Made by a program: the position numbers and the translations under genes
Shown: positions 7,138-14,410 of the stretch, one piece after another
How the letters are laid out: every line of letters starts with the position of its first letter
Position numbering within the stretch: the first letter of the stretch is position 1
Source of the DNA: an uncultured Acidobacteriota bacterium
GTDB lineage: Bacteria > Acidobacteriota > Terriglobia > Terriglobales > Acidobacteriaceae
DNA: 20,751 bases
Direction: 5' to 3'
Assembly (NCBI GenBank): GCA_903832475.1
Contig: CAILBQ010000470.1
Span: forward strand, 1-20,751
Notes under the pieces: generated by a model
Database searches by the model: none
Seen by the model: the letters and a program-made list of their open reading frames with translations, nothing else
Told to the model about the DNA's origin: nothing

Positions 7138-9129
7138 TCAGTGTAACCCGCCCCCACCTTCGACACGCAGGTTGAGCAACTGCTGGCCGTTGAGCACGCC
7201 CCCGGCGGGGGCATCGGCGGCGACCGATAGGGATTCGCCGTTCAGGCCGACGTCGGCGGAGCCACGCTCCGACTCGAGGGTGTTGGCCATGGAGAGCGGG
7301 AGGCTTTCGAGGGTGCGGCCATCGACGGAGGCTTGCGATTCTGGCAGGAGCAGGCTGACATAGAGCCGGTCGGCGCTGTGCATGCCGCGCAGGCGGGCTG
7401 CTGCTGCGGTTTCGCCGAGGGGGTGAGTGGCGGCGCGCGCCGCATCGAGGGTGCGGTCCAAGGCAGATGCGCTGCCGACCATCAACCGCAGCGTCCCGGG
7501 CTGGAGCCGAGAGGGAAGGGTGAAGGGGATGCGGAGGTTGCGAGCGGGCTGTTCCCAGGGACGGAGGGTGGCTTCGACGACGACCGTGTCGCCGGCATGC
7601 ACAATGCTCGAGGAAATCAGGCGGACGCTTTCGAGATCGACGCGGAGGTCTTCCGGGATCACTTCGACGTGGAGGCGAACGCTCTGCATTGGTTCCTCGC
7701 GGGTTTCGTTCATATAGAGGCGGGTGAAGGCATCGCCCACGCCGAGCGCTGCAGCCAGTTGCGCGGCGGTTGCTTCTCCCGGGGTGCCCCAGGCGTCGAT
7801 GGGAACGGGAGGGCGGCCACGAACGGTAATTTCGCCAGTGACGTGATAGCTGTTGCGGGCGCTGCTCTGGTTGGTCTGGAGAAGGGTCTGGTAGACGGAG
7901 ACCAGCACGGCCGAGGGGGTCAGCGAGGGCAGGTCGACGACTTCGATTTTGCGCTCGACGCGCTTGTGCGGTTTGGCTCCCGCTTCATCGACGCCGATGT
8001 CGACCGGGATCATGCGCGCGGCGTCGCCAAGTACCCCGCCGATGGCAGCGTCGCGATCTTCGGTGAAGGCGCCGATGGTGCGGCCGGTGTTGACGATTTT
8101 GAAGGCGTTGAGAGGCGAGGCCAGCGTGGCGACCACCTCGGTGCTGGTCATGGGCAGCGAAACAGGCCCGGCCTGGAGGACGGGATGGCCGCAGGCCAGC
8201 AACTGCTTTGGGTCGACGTAGGTCACGGTGCAGGTGGCGGCAATTTCGAGGTCTCCGCGGACCAATTCGAGGCTGACGGCGGAGCCAGGGACGATGGGGC
8301 CGAAGTCGGCATCCTCAGAAGAGCCGCCCACTCCGGCGCCGCCCGCGGAGATCATCTCCAGCCCGGTTCCGGCCATTTGCTGCTTCCAGACGCGGATCGC
8401 TTCCGGCTCGAATCCGCTCATGAGGAGCGGGGTTTCCATTGCGGAGAAGGTGGTGCCGCTGTCGGGCTGATTCAGACTCTGGGAAGATCCCACATCTGTC
8501 CGCAGACTCGCGGACAGATATGGGGTACCCCGGTCTTCTTTCTGTGAATCTGTGTGGTCTGTCGTGCTGGCGGTGAAGTGCGGGGATTCTGTTTCTCCCA
8601 GGGCGGGCAAGTCGCGGACTTCGAGCATCTGCTCGATGGGGGTGATGCCGGCGATCGGCTCTTTGCTGAACTGGCCGATCCGGTAGGAGAGCGCGCCGGC
8701 CAGTTTGCCGTCAATGTAGACTGGGCTGCCGCTCATGCCGGCGACGACGCCGGTGTATTCCGGCTTGGCGCCATGCAGGCGGGCGAGGATGAGGTCGCGG
8801 CCGGGGCCTCGCGCGCCGTGCAGGACGCCCAGGATTTCCACGTCCATCGGCTCGGGTTTGGTTCCTTCAAAGACAGTCCAGGCCGTTCCCGTGAGCCCTT
8901 TGTGGACCTTGCTCAAAGGAAAGAAGCCCACGCTGGAAGGCGGGGGACCGGCGGCTGCCAGCGCGGCGACATCTACGGCAGTCGTTATGGTGGCCGCAGG
9001 AACGGCCGCAGAGTTGGTCACCCGATTTGGCTGGGAATGGCCAGGCAACGCCAGCAGCGCCGCAGCAACGGCCGGTGCGGCGTGAAAGAAAAGTCGAAAA
9101 GGGGAATAGCTCTTTCGCGGGTTCTGCAC
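7138..9129 (-). CDS. Secreted SpoIVB peptidase (S55) domain protein
   Basis: The 663-residue protein starts at GTG 9129 and opens with a signal peptide (hydrophobic stretch about 12-28, then PGHSQP). GMSGSP at 131-136, followed by VYIDGKLAGALSY and GITPIEQML, is the serine-protease signature of peptidase family S55 (SpoIVB); S133 is the likely nucleophile by analogy with GDSGGP. A second conserved block, LACGHP with H315, may supply the histidine, which would place it after the serine rather than before it as in Bacillus SpoIVB. No sporulation genes are nearby; acidobacterial homologues are usually lone secreted proteins of unknown role. The linker near residues 185-225 contains a DNA hairpin that looks inserted. 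C-terminal domains (about 400-660) are unassigned. The dehydrogenase follows after 137 bases. Confidence 0.85.
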   Translation of the reverse strand: MQNPRKSYSPFRLFFHAAPAVAAALLALPGHSQPNRVTNSAAVPAATITTAVDVAALAAAGPPPSSVGFFPLSKVHKGLTGTAWTVFEGTKPEPMDVEILGVLHGARGPGRDLILARLHGAKPEYTGVVAGMSGSPVYIDGKLAGALSYRIGQFSKEPIAGITPIEQMLEVRDLPALGETESPHFTASTTDHTDSQKEDRGTPYLSASLRTDVGSSQSLNQPDSGTTFSAMETPLLMSGFEPEAIRVWKQQMAGTGLEMISAGGAGVGGSSEDADFGPIVPGSAVSLELVRGDLEIAATCTVTYVDPKQLLACGHPVLQAGPVSLPMTSTEVVATLASPLNAFKIVNTGRTIGAFTEDRDAAIGGVLGDAARMIPVDIGVDEAGAKPHKRVERKIEVVDLPSLTPSAVLVSVYQTLLQTNQSSARNSYHVTGEITVRGRPPVPIDAWGTPGEATAAQLAAALGVGDAFTRLYMNETREEPMQSVRLHVEVIPEDLRVDLESVRLISSSIVHAGDTVVVEATLRPWEQPARNLRIPFTLPSRLQPGTLRLMVGSASALDRTLDAARAATHPLGETAAAARLRGMHSADRLYVSLLLPESQASVDGRTLESLPLSMANTLESERGSADVGLNGESLSVAADAPAGGVLNGQQLLNLRVEGGGGLH
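8489..8524. repeat. REP-like long hairpin inside the S55 gene
   Basis: Perfect 10-bp arms ATCTGTCCGC (8494-8503) and GCGGACAGAT (8510-8519) flank a six-base loop. Beyond one mismatch (8493/8520) the pairing continues for four more base pairs, giving a 15-bp stem with a single mismatch. It encodes about residues 202-214 of the S55 protein, in a poorly ordered linker. Such a stem is unusual inside a coding region and resembles a repetitive extragenic palindrome that landed in frame. No second copy is present in this window. Confidence 0.55.
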
Positions 9130-9300
9130 GTCTACCAGATTAGACGTTGCGACCGCGTCAGTTGCATGCTGCCTCAGAATTGGCTGGTGGGAATCTTCTC
9201 TACGCGGTCCTGAATGGAAATTTTGCGGAGAGGGCTGTGGGCGGAAATGGACGTGCCTGAACGGAGTCCGTCACCGTATGCTCTTTTTATCGAGGTTGAA

Positions 9301-10512
9301 ATGCTCAGCATGAACCGTTCGTCGTTGTCCCGAGCGCCTTTGTTAGTCCAGGTCCTGGCCGCCCTGTTATTCTCGGGTGTTTTTGGCGCTCCCGCGCTTT
9401 TGGCACAGTCTCAGCAGCCCGCGCCGGCACCTCAACAGCCGCCCCCGCCGCCGCCCGATTCCGACTCCGGTGGCCCGGGTTCCGACTCGGGGCCGATCGT
9501 GGTTCCCAAAAAGAAGGCTCCGGCGGATGAGCCCCCACCAAAAGCAGCTCCTGCCGCTCCGCAGATCAAGGCTCCGGCAGGAATGCCACCGGTTTCGATC
9601 CAGGTGGACGTACCCGAAGTGACCGTCGATGTGGGCGTGTTGCTGGAAAAGACGCACCAGTTTGTGCCTGGCCTGAAACCGGGGAATTTCAAGGTTTACG
9701 AAGACGGGAAGGAGCAGAAAGTGATTGGCTTCAAGCGCGTCGAAGCACCCATCACGGCCCTGCTGATCTGCGAGTTTGCGGCGACCAACTATCAATTCAT
9801 CTACGACATGCGCAATGCGGCATTTACCTTTGCCGAGCAATTGCGGCCGCAGGATTATGTGGCCATGATGACGTTCGATATGCGCACCCAGATTGTCACC
9901 GACTTCACCCAGGACAAGCGGCAGATCCTGGAGTCGATCAATTCGCTGCGCATTCCTGGCTTTTCTGAGCGAAATCTCTTCGACGCGCTGTATGAAGGGC
10001 TGGACCGTGTCAGCCGCATCGACGGCCACAAGTACATCATCGTCATTGCGTCGGGCCGGGACACGTTCTCGAAAATCACGCTGGACAAGATGATGGACAA
10101 GATTCGCAAAACTCCGGATGTGACCATCTTTACCGTTTCTACCGGCAACGTGGCGCGCATCATGAGCGAAGGGCGCGGCGGCTGGACGGGACAGATGCGG
10201 GACATGGACTATCTGCAGGCCGACAACCAGATGAAGACTTTTGCCCAGATGACGGGGGGAATGTTCTTTCAGCCGAGGTTTGTGGGCGAGATGCCGGACG
10301 ATTTCAACGCCATCAACCAGGCGATCCGTTCCAAATACGAGCTGATTTATCACCCACAGAATTCGAAGCAGGACGGGACATTCCGCAAACTACAGGTTCA
10401 GCTGGTCGATGCCGAAGGTCACCCGCTGCAGATTCAGGACGAAAAGCACAAGAATCTGAAATATGAGCTCATTTATCGCAACGGTTACAAAGCGCGGCAG
10501 GAAGTGGAGTAG
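9301..10512 (+). CDS. Exported VWFA-related protein (acidobacterial type)
   Basis: The 403-residue form starting at ATG 9301 is preferred: GAGG sits at 9292-9295 and a signal peptide follows directly (residues 4-35, ending ALLAQ). A proline-rich linker (38-95) leads to the characteristic block VTVDVGVLLEKTHQFVPGLKPGNFKVYEDGKEQKV, then a von Willebrand A-like fold (about 150-350) and KYELIYHPQNSKQDGTFRKLQVQL at the end. This is the VWFA-related family (TIGR03436 type) that is expanded in Acidobacteriota; its role is unknown, probably protein-protein contact outside the cytoplasm. The MIDAS motif DxSxS is not conserved: the strand reads LLICEFAAT (E158, A160, T162), so metal-dependent binding may be lost. 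It is transcribed away from the S55 gene across a shared 171-base upstream region. Confidence 0.88.
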   Translation: MLSMNRSSLSRAPLLVQVLAALLFSGVFGAPALLAQSQQPAPAPQQPPPPPPDSDSGGPGSDSGPIVVPKKKAPADEPPPKAAPAAPQIKAPAGMPPVSIQVDVPEVTVDVGVLLEKTHQFVPGLKPGNFKVYEDGKEQKVIGFKRVEAPITALLICEFAATNYQFIYDMRNAAFTFAEQLRPQDYVAMMTFDMRTQIVTDFTQDKRQILESINSLRIPGFSERNLFDALYEGLDRVSRIDGHKYIIVIASGRDTFSKITLDKMMDKIRKTPDVTIFTVSTGNVARIMSEGRGGWTGQMRDMDYLQADNQMKTFAQMTGGMFFQPRFVGEMPDDFNAINQAIRSKYELIYHPQNSKQDGTFRKLQVQLVDAEGHPLQIQDEKHKNLKYELIYRNGYKARQEVE

Positions 10513-10579
10513 GCCGCCCTGGGCCGCCTTCCCGTCCCACCCTTTGCGACCAATTTGTCGCATTTCGCATCCAAAGCCT

Positions 10580-10628
10580 ATATCGGACCAAAACGCTCTT
10601 GTTTATCAATCCGATATGGCAGTACAGT
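10580..10628 (+). promoter_or_regulatory. Candidate promoter with inverted-repeat operator for the Fe-S carrier gene
   Basis: ATATCGGA (10580-10587) and TCCGATAT (10610-10617) form a perfect 8-bp inverted repeat with centres 30 bases apart, about three helical turns. A -35-like TTGTTT (10599-10604) and a -10-like TACAGT (10623-10628) are 18 bases apart, and the second half-site falls between them, so a bound protein would block or reshape polymerase binding. Fe-S genes are often controlled by Rrf2-type regulators such as IscR, but I cannot match this sequence to a known operator. Confidence 0.4.
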
Positions 10629-10673
10629 AAGAAGAAGCTCGATTTTCAAGTTCAGTCTCAGGAGATGTTACCC

Positions 10674-11066
10674 ATGGCTACCGCAACCGATCCGATCGTC
10701 AGCGCCACTTCTACCGTTGTTCCCGCGGAAATCAAGGCGACCCCTCTGAACATGACTCCCGCGGCGATTGCCAAAGTGCGTGAAATTATGGCGACCCAGG
10801 ATCCGATTCCAGCTGGTCTGCGTGTGGGCGTAGTGGGCGGCGGCTGCTCCGGCTTTCAATATTCGATGGCGTTTGAAAATGCCAGCGGCATGATGGACAA
10901 AGTGTTTACCTACGATGGGCTGAAGGTGTTCATCGACGCGACTTCGCTGATGTATCTGAATAATTGCGTGGTCGATTACGTTGAGACCTTTGAAGCAGCC
11001 GGCTTCAAGTTCGAGAACCCAAACGTGAAGAGCACATGCGGCTGCGGCTCTTCTTTCAGCGTCTAA
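10674..11066 (+). CDS. erpA: A-type iron-sulfur cluster carrier (HesB/IscA/ErpA family)
   Basis: The 130-residue protein contains a complete A-type carrier domain with the three conserved cysteines, C58 in GGGCSGF and C122/C124 in STCGCGSSF. These hold or transfer a [2Fe-2S] or [4Fe-4S] cluster to apo-enzymes in the cytoplasm. The core begins near residue 25 (LNMTPAAIAKVREIM); the first 22 residues are an extra, likely flexible N-terminus. I choose ATG at 10674 because GGAG lies at 10661-10664; an in-frame ATG at 10665 is too close to that site. The gene stands alone, without isc or suf genes beside it, which favours ErpA over IscA or SufA, though the three are hard to tell apart by sequence. 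A strong terminator follows. Confidence 0.9.
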   Translation: MATATDPIVSATSTVVPAEIKATPLNMTPAAIAKVREIMATQDPIPAGLRVGVVGGGCSGFQYSMAFENASGMMDKVFTYDGLKVFIDATSLMYLNNCVVDYVETFEAAGFKFENPNVKSTCGCGSSFSV

Positions 11067-11181
11067 GAAAAGAGCAAGTTTTGCGGGGCTTGTCTTCTCG
11101 TCCTCGCTGGCGATGATCCTCCTGGCGCGCAGTGGAGGTGGCCTGTTGAACAATTGTTGATGCCATCTGAGTTCTCTCGCG

Positions 11182-11213
11182 ATAAAGCCCATCCCTAAAA
11201 GGATGGGCTTTAT
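11182..11213. terminator. Bidirectional intrinsic terminator between erpA and the pilus operon
   Basis: A perfect 13-bp stem, ATAAAGCCCATCC (11182-11194) and GGATGGGCTTTAT (11201-11213), has a six-base loop CTAAAA. The stem ends in A/T-rich pairs on both sides, giving short T runs on either strand. It lies 115 bases after the erpA stop and 52 bases beyond the stop of the convergent pseudopilin gene, so it can end both transcripts. Confidence 0.85.
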
Positions 11214-11265
11214 GCTGTTCAGGGTATGAGTCGCGAATATGCCTGATGGTGTCAGCGAATTTGGC

Positions 11266-12237
11266 TTATGGGCCGCCTGGACCTTGTCCTCCCGGACTGC
11301 CGTTGCCGGGTGCGCCATTGGCCGGACCACCCTGACCGGGAGGAGGGGCTCCATTGCCGAGGCCGGGCGACGGCACGGTTGGGGAATTGCCAGCCCCGGC
11401 GGCGCCTTGACCGATGGCACCTGCACTGCTGCTGATGGTCTGGCGATCGGCAAGAGGATCGTAGACAAATTCCCATTCGTTGAAGTGGGTCTTTTTCTTG
11501 TACATGAGGATGGCCAACTTGGGACTTGTGCTTTCCACGCCCACGATGCCGCCGCCGCCGAAGGTCTGGCCGCTGCTGGTCGAGTTGCTGCCGAAGATGG
11601 AGCCACCGACGGAGCTGTTCTGTCCTGCCCCATTCTGGCCCAGGCCGTTCTGCCCAGCCCCGTTTTGGCCGGCGGCATTAGGGTTATTCGGGTCCTGAGG
11701 GGGAATAGGGGTTGCTCCGTTTGCGGCATTGGGATCGTTTCCGGCAATGCCGCCGATCGGCGCTCCGATGTTCTGTCCCACCCCGCCGGGTCCCGTCCCG
11801 GCAATCGTGGTGCCGGAAGCGCCGCCGATGGGTTGGCCGAAAAAGCCCATGGTTGGCAGCTTGGCTTCGCCAAAGTGGATCAGGTGCCACTCATCCTTGC
11901 GGGTGATGGGATCTTTGTAGCGTTTGCGCAGAAAGCGGATCTCGTTGGTCTTTTCGAGAGCTTCCATGTTGGGCGGATAGGCCTGGAACTTCTTGTAATA
12001 GAGCTGGATGGCACGCTGATATTGCTTGCCGCGGTGCATCAGTTCGACTTCGCGGTCGCGCTCGATGTCGGCAGCCACTTTTGGAGCCGCGAGCGACAAG
12101 GCGATGAGGACCAACACGACCAGGAAAATCACGCCGATGAGGATGTAGCCTTCTTCGCCGTCAGCGGCGCGGGCTGCGGTCCCGATGCGCTTCGTGCCTC
12201 GTCCCAATTGCTCTTCCGGTTGCATGCAAGTGTTCAT
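11266..12237 (-). CDS. Type II secretion / type IV pseudopilin with glycine-rich tail
   Basis: This 323-residue protein has a prepilin N-terminus: a 30-residue charged leader ending in EEG30, then YILIGVIFLVVLVLIALSLAAPKV as the hydrophobic helix. Position +5, normally glutamate, is glycine. The next part (about 55-125: RGKQYQRAIQLYYKKFQAYPPNMEALEKTN, RYKDPIT) resembles GspG-type pseudopilins. From about 130 the protein is Gly/Asn/Pro rich, including four GQN repeats at 190-207, with a short ordered island at 238-262 and a G/P/N-rich end. It would be processed by a prepilin peptidase, which is not encoded here, and join the pseudopilus. It is the last gene of the pilus operon, starting eight bases after the previous stop. 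Lack of Glu5 also recalls the minor pseudopilin GspK, but the GspG-like region argues against that. Confidence 0.8.
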   Translation of the reverse strand: MNTCMQPEEQLGRGTKRIGTAARAADGEEGYILIGVIFLVVLVLIALSLAAPKVAADIERDREVELMHRGKQYQRAIQLYYKKFQAYPPNMEALEKTNEIRFLRKRYKDPITRKDEWHLIHFGEAKLPTMGFFGQPIGGASGTTIAGTGPGGVGQNIGAPIGGIAGNDPNAANGATPIPPQDPNNPNAAGQNGAGQNGLGQNGAGQNSSVGGSIFGSNSTSSGQTFGGGGIVGVESTSPKLAILMYKKKTHFNEWEFVYDPLADRQTISSSAGAIGQGAAGAGNSPTVPSPGLGNGAPPPGQGGPANGAPGNGSPGGQGPGGP

Positions 12238-12245
12238 CGCGGATC

Positions 12246-12887
12246 TCAGTTTCCCGTCAGCGGCAGGGTTTGAGTGTTGTTGTAACTCAGGTCGGTTACC
12301 TGGACGGAGTGCGCGTCGACGGAGACTACCTTGTAGCGATGATTCACGATTTCGCCCGCAGCGGCCTCAAAGATGTCCTCCCCGTGCAAAAGGAAGGCTT
12401 CGCGTTTGCCATCTTTATCAGACGAGTAGCCGAAGTAATGGAGATCAATGGGGGGTGCCGTAGGTGCGGCGGGGGCAGTGTAGACCGGCTGCACTGTCTC
12501 CGGCCGAGCGGAAGCGGCGACGTCTTCGATCTGAACGGGAGCGGAATCCGCTGAGAAGATGTTACGGCCCGTTCCGGCGTACTCAATGGATTCGCTCAGG
12601 GCCAGCTTATCCATGTGCAGGGACGGGTCGATTCCGAGGCCGGGGGCGGCGACGGGAAGTTTCTTCGCCTGGCTCACATTCGCGGATCCCGGCGTACTTG
12701 CGCTCGTCGTGGTGGTGGCTGGATCCGGTTGGCGTACGGCCGCCGTTTGGCGATTCACTGCGGGCGCCGGGGGTGGTGTCGATGGCCCGCTGAATAGCTG
12801 GCTGTAGGCCAGATAGGCCAAGACGCAGAACAGCACAGCGGCGATGATGACATTGCGCTTGTTGTCGGTGCCTGCTTTCAACGCCAT
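12246..12887 (-). CDS. PilP/GspC-like inner-membrane assembly protein
   Basis: The 213-residue protein has a short cytoplasmic N-terminus, one membrane segment (12-31), a Pro/Thr/Ala-rich periplasmic linker, and a small beta domain near 148-213 (LHYFGYSSDKDGKREAFLLHGEDIFEAAAGEIVNHRYKVVSVDAHSVQVTD). That domain resembles the GspC homology region or PilP, which links the inner-membrane alignment complex to the secretin. Position also fits: it follows pilO after two bases, with a strong GGAGGG Shine-Dalgarno inside the end of pilO, and precedes the pseudopilin. Sequence alone does not decide between PilP and GspC; PilP proteins are usually lipoproteins and this one is not. Confidence 0.7.
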   Translation of the reverse strand: MALKAGTDNKRNVIIAAVLFCVLAYLAYSQLFSGPSTPPPAPAVNRQTAAVRQPDPATTTTSASTPGSANVSQAKKLPVAAPGLGIDPSLHMDKLALSESIEYAGTGRNIFSADSAPVQIEDVAASARPETVQPVYTAPAAPTAPPIDLHYFGYSSDKDGKREAFLLHGEDIFEAAAGEIVNHRYKVVSVDAHSVQVTDLSYNNTQTLPLTGN

Positions 12888-12889
12888 GG

Positions 12890-13540
12890 CTAGAGTCCCT
12901 CCCCGGATTGCGAGCCAGACTGCGAGCCGACTGCGTCAGGATCCGGCGGCTGTGTGCCTTCCATGGGAATGCCGCTGGCGGCGGCGTCCGCGGGGCGCAT
13001 CCAGGTAGAGAATTGCAGGCGCAGATTGACCGTACCGCTCTGCTGGCCGGTCAGCGCCATGGCGCGGATGACGAAGAAGGTGGGACTGCGCTCCAGGCCG
13101 TTGATGAATTTCATGATGCCGGCGTAATCGCCGCTGAGGCCTGCGTCCATGCGGATTTCAGTCAGGTCGCCGGAGCCAGGATGCTGGGTGTACTGGACGC
13201 GCGACAGGCGGACGGTTCCTTTGGAGGACAACTGACCTAGCTGCTCAAGGATGGTCGACCACCGGGCTGGAATTCGCTTGGCGTAGAATTCGTCGATCTG
13301 CGTCCGCGATAGGTCGACGCGCTTGTCGAGCCCACGCAAGGGGGCAGTCTGCACGTCGAGCATGCGCAGTTCAAGCTGGCGCGAGGCGATGGCGTCGACG
13401 TTGCTGCTGCTGGTGGTGCGCCAGTCGAGGCCGACGCGGATGCCAAGCACGATGGTGGCCACAGCGAGGATTCCGAAACCGACTGCATGCAGTCCAACCG
13501 GCGAAAAGAGGCGCTCCCGCGCGTCAGAAAAACCACTCAT
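12890..13540 (-). CDS. pilO: Type IV pilus alignment protein PilO-like
   Basis: The 216-residue protein has an N-terminal membrane segment (about 18-37), a helical stretch rich in charged residues (50-110) and an alpha/beta domain with the motif SGDYAGIMKFINGLERSPTFFVIRAMAL (about 135-162), typical of PilO/GspM ferredoxin-like domains. PilO forms heterodimers with PilN in the inner membrane and supports the machine between platform and outer-membrane channel. Its ATG overlaps the pilN stop by four bases (ATGA), a sign of translational coupling. The last 30 residues are low complexity (GSQSGSQSGEGL). Confidence 0.87.
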   Translation of the reverse strand: MSGFSDARERLFSPVGLHAVGFGILAVATIVLGIRVGLDWRTTSSSNVDAIASRQLELRMLDVQTAPLRGLDKRVDLSRTQIDEFYAKRIPARWSTILEQLGQLSSKGTVRLSRVQYTQHPGSGDLTEIRMDAGLSGDYAGIMKFINGLERSPTFFVIRAMALTGQQSGTVNLRLQFSTWMRPADAAASGIPMEGTQPPDPDAVGSQSGSQSGEGL

Positions 13541-14370
13541 TGCGGGCCTCCATTGGCGTTGGGAACGGTCGAGTTGACGGGCCGGTTGCCATGCATCGGC
13601 ATTGCCCCCGGAGGCACGCCGCCACGAATTCCTGGATACATGGCCTGAGGCTGGCCCTGCACACCCGGCTGCGGGTTGGGCGGAACGTACTGAGGTCGGC
13701 CCGGATTGACTGCTGGCCTGGAGGCAGAAGGCGTTGTCCGTGGTCGCTTCTGCCGGGCAATTTCCGCCTTACGCTCCTCGAGGGAGGGGGGATTGTATTC
13801 CGCCAGCACATCGAAGCTGACTTTGCCGGTGTCCCGAACCTGCTGCAAGTCGCCCTGCGAACCGTTTTCGGCGTTCTCGCCGGTGATGCGGGGAGCGACG
13901 AAACGCTGCGAATGCTCCATGTTGCGGACCATTTCCACCGAGCGCTCGCGCTGGCCGGAGATGCGCAGTTTCAGCGTCAGGCGGCCGTCCTTGCCGCGGG
14001 AGGGCTCGATGGCTGTGACCTGGACGCCGCCAGGAAGGACGCGCTCCAGGTCTTCCATGCAGGCAGTCCATGAAAAGGATTTTTCGTCGAAAAGATGGTT
14101 GAGGAACTGCGCCTGAGTGAGCACCCGCGCGTTGGGTGGCTGCTGCATCTGGGCCTGGTAGCCAAGCTGCTCACGGCGGATACGAGAAATGGATTGATCC
14201 ACGGCATCTTCGTGGGCGCGCATCTTCAGAGCGGACTGGTGGAAATGCATCTCGAACAGCCCCAGTCCGATCAGGACGACGACCAGCACCAGCATGCCGA
14301 TGCGCAGCTGCTTGAGTGCCGGTCCCTGGTCTGCGTAAGGCCGAGTCGCGAGATTGAGAGTGATCTTCAT
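13537..14370 (-). CDS. pilN: Type IV pilus alignment protein PilN-like
   Basis: The 277-residue protein begins MKITLNLATRP, matching the conserved PilN N-terminus that docks in a groove of PilM. A membrane segment follows at 23-41, then a coiled region (45-80) and an alpha/beta domain (about 95-195: WTACMEDLERVLPGGVQVTAIEPS, LTLKLRISGQRERSVEMVRNMEHSQRF). The C-terminal 70 residues are rich in Pro/Gly/Gln/Asn and are longer than usual for PilN, giving an extra flexible tail. It lies between pilM (40-base gap) and pilO (four-base overlap). AGG sits seven bases before the ATG. Confidence 0.87.
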   Translation of the reverse strand: MKITLNLATRPYADQGPALKQLRIGMLVLVVVLIGLGLFEMHFHQSALKMRAHEDAVDQSISRIRREQLGYQAQMQQPPNARVLTQAQFLNHLFDEKSFSWTACMEDLERVLPGGVQVTAIEPSRGKDGRLTLKLRISGQRERSVEMVRNMEHSQRFVAPRITGENAENGSQGDLQQVRDTGKVSFDVLAEYNPPSLEERKAEIARQKRPRTTPSASRPAVNPGRPQYVPPNPQPGVQGQPQAMYPGIRGGVPPGAMPMHGNRPVNSTVPNANGGPQ

Positions 14371-14410
14371 TCGTACCTGCGTCCTGTCACTTGCTTTGCC
14401 GAACCCCTCA

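Noticed and set aside
7333..8547. Open frame of 404 codons on the plus strand
   Set aside because: Antisense to the S55 protein gene; glycine- and aspartate-rich with no recognisable motif.
9367..10353. Open frame of 328 codons on the minus strand
   Set aside because: Antisense shadow of the VWFA-related gene, with no signal or domain.
11149..11158. Palindrome AACAATTGTT
   Set aside because: Short, A/T-rich, located between convergent 3' ends, with no gene for it to regulate.
10668..11873. Open frame of 401 codons on the minus strand
   Set aside because: Spans the antisense of erpA, the terminator and part of the pseudopilin gene in another frame; no single function could fit.
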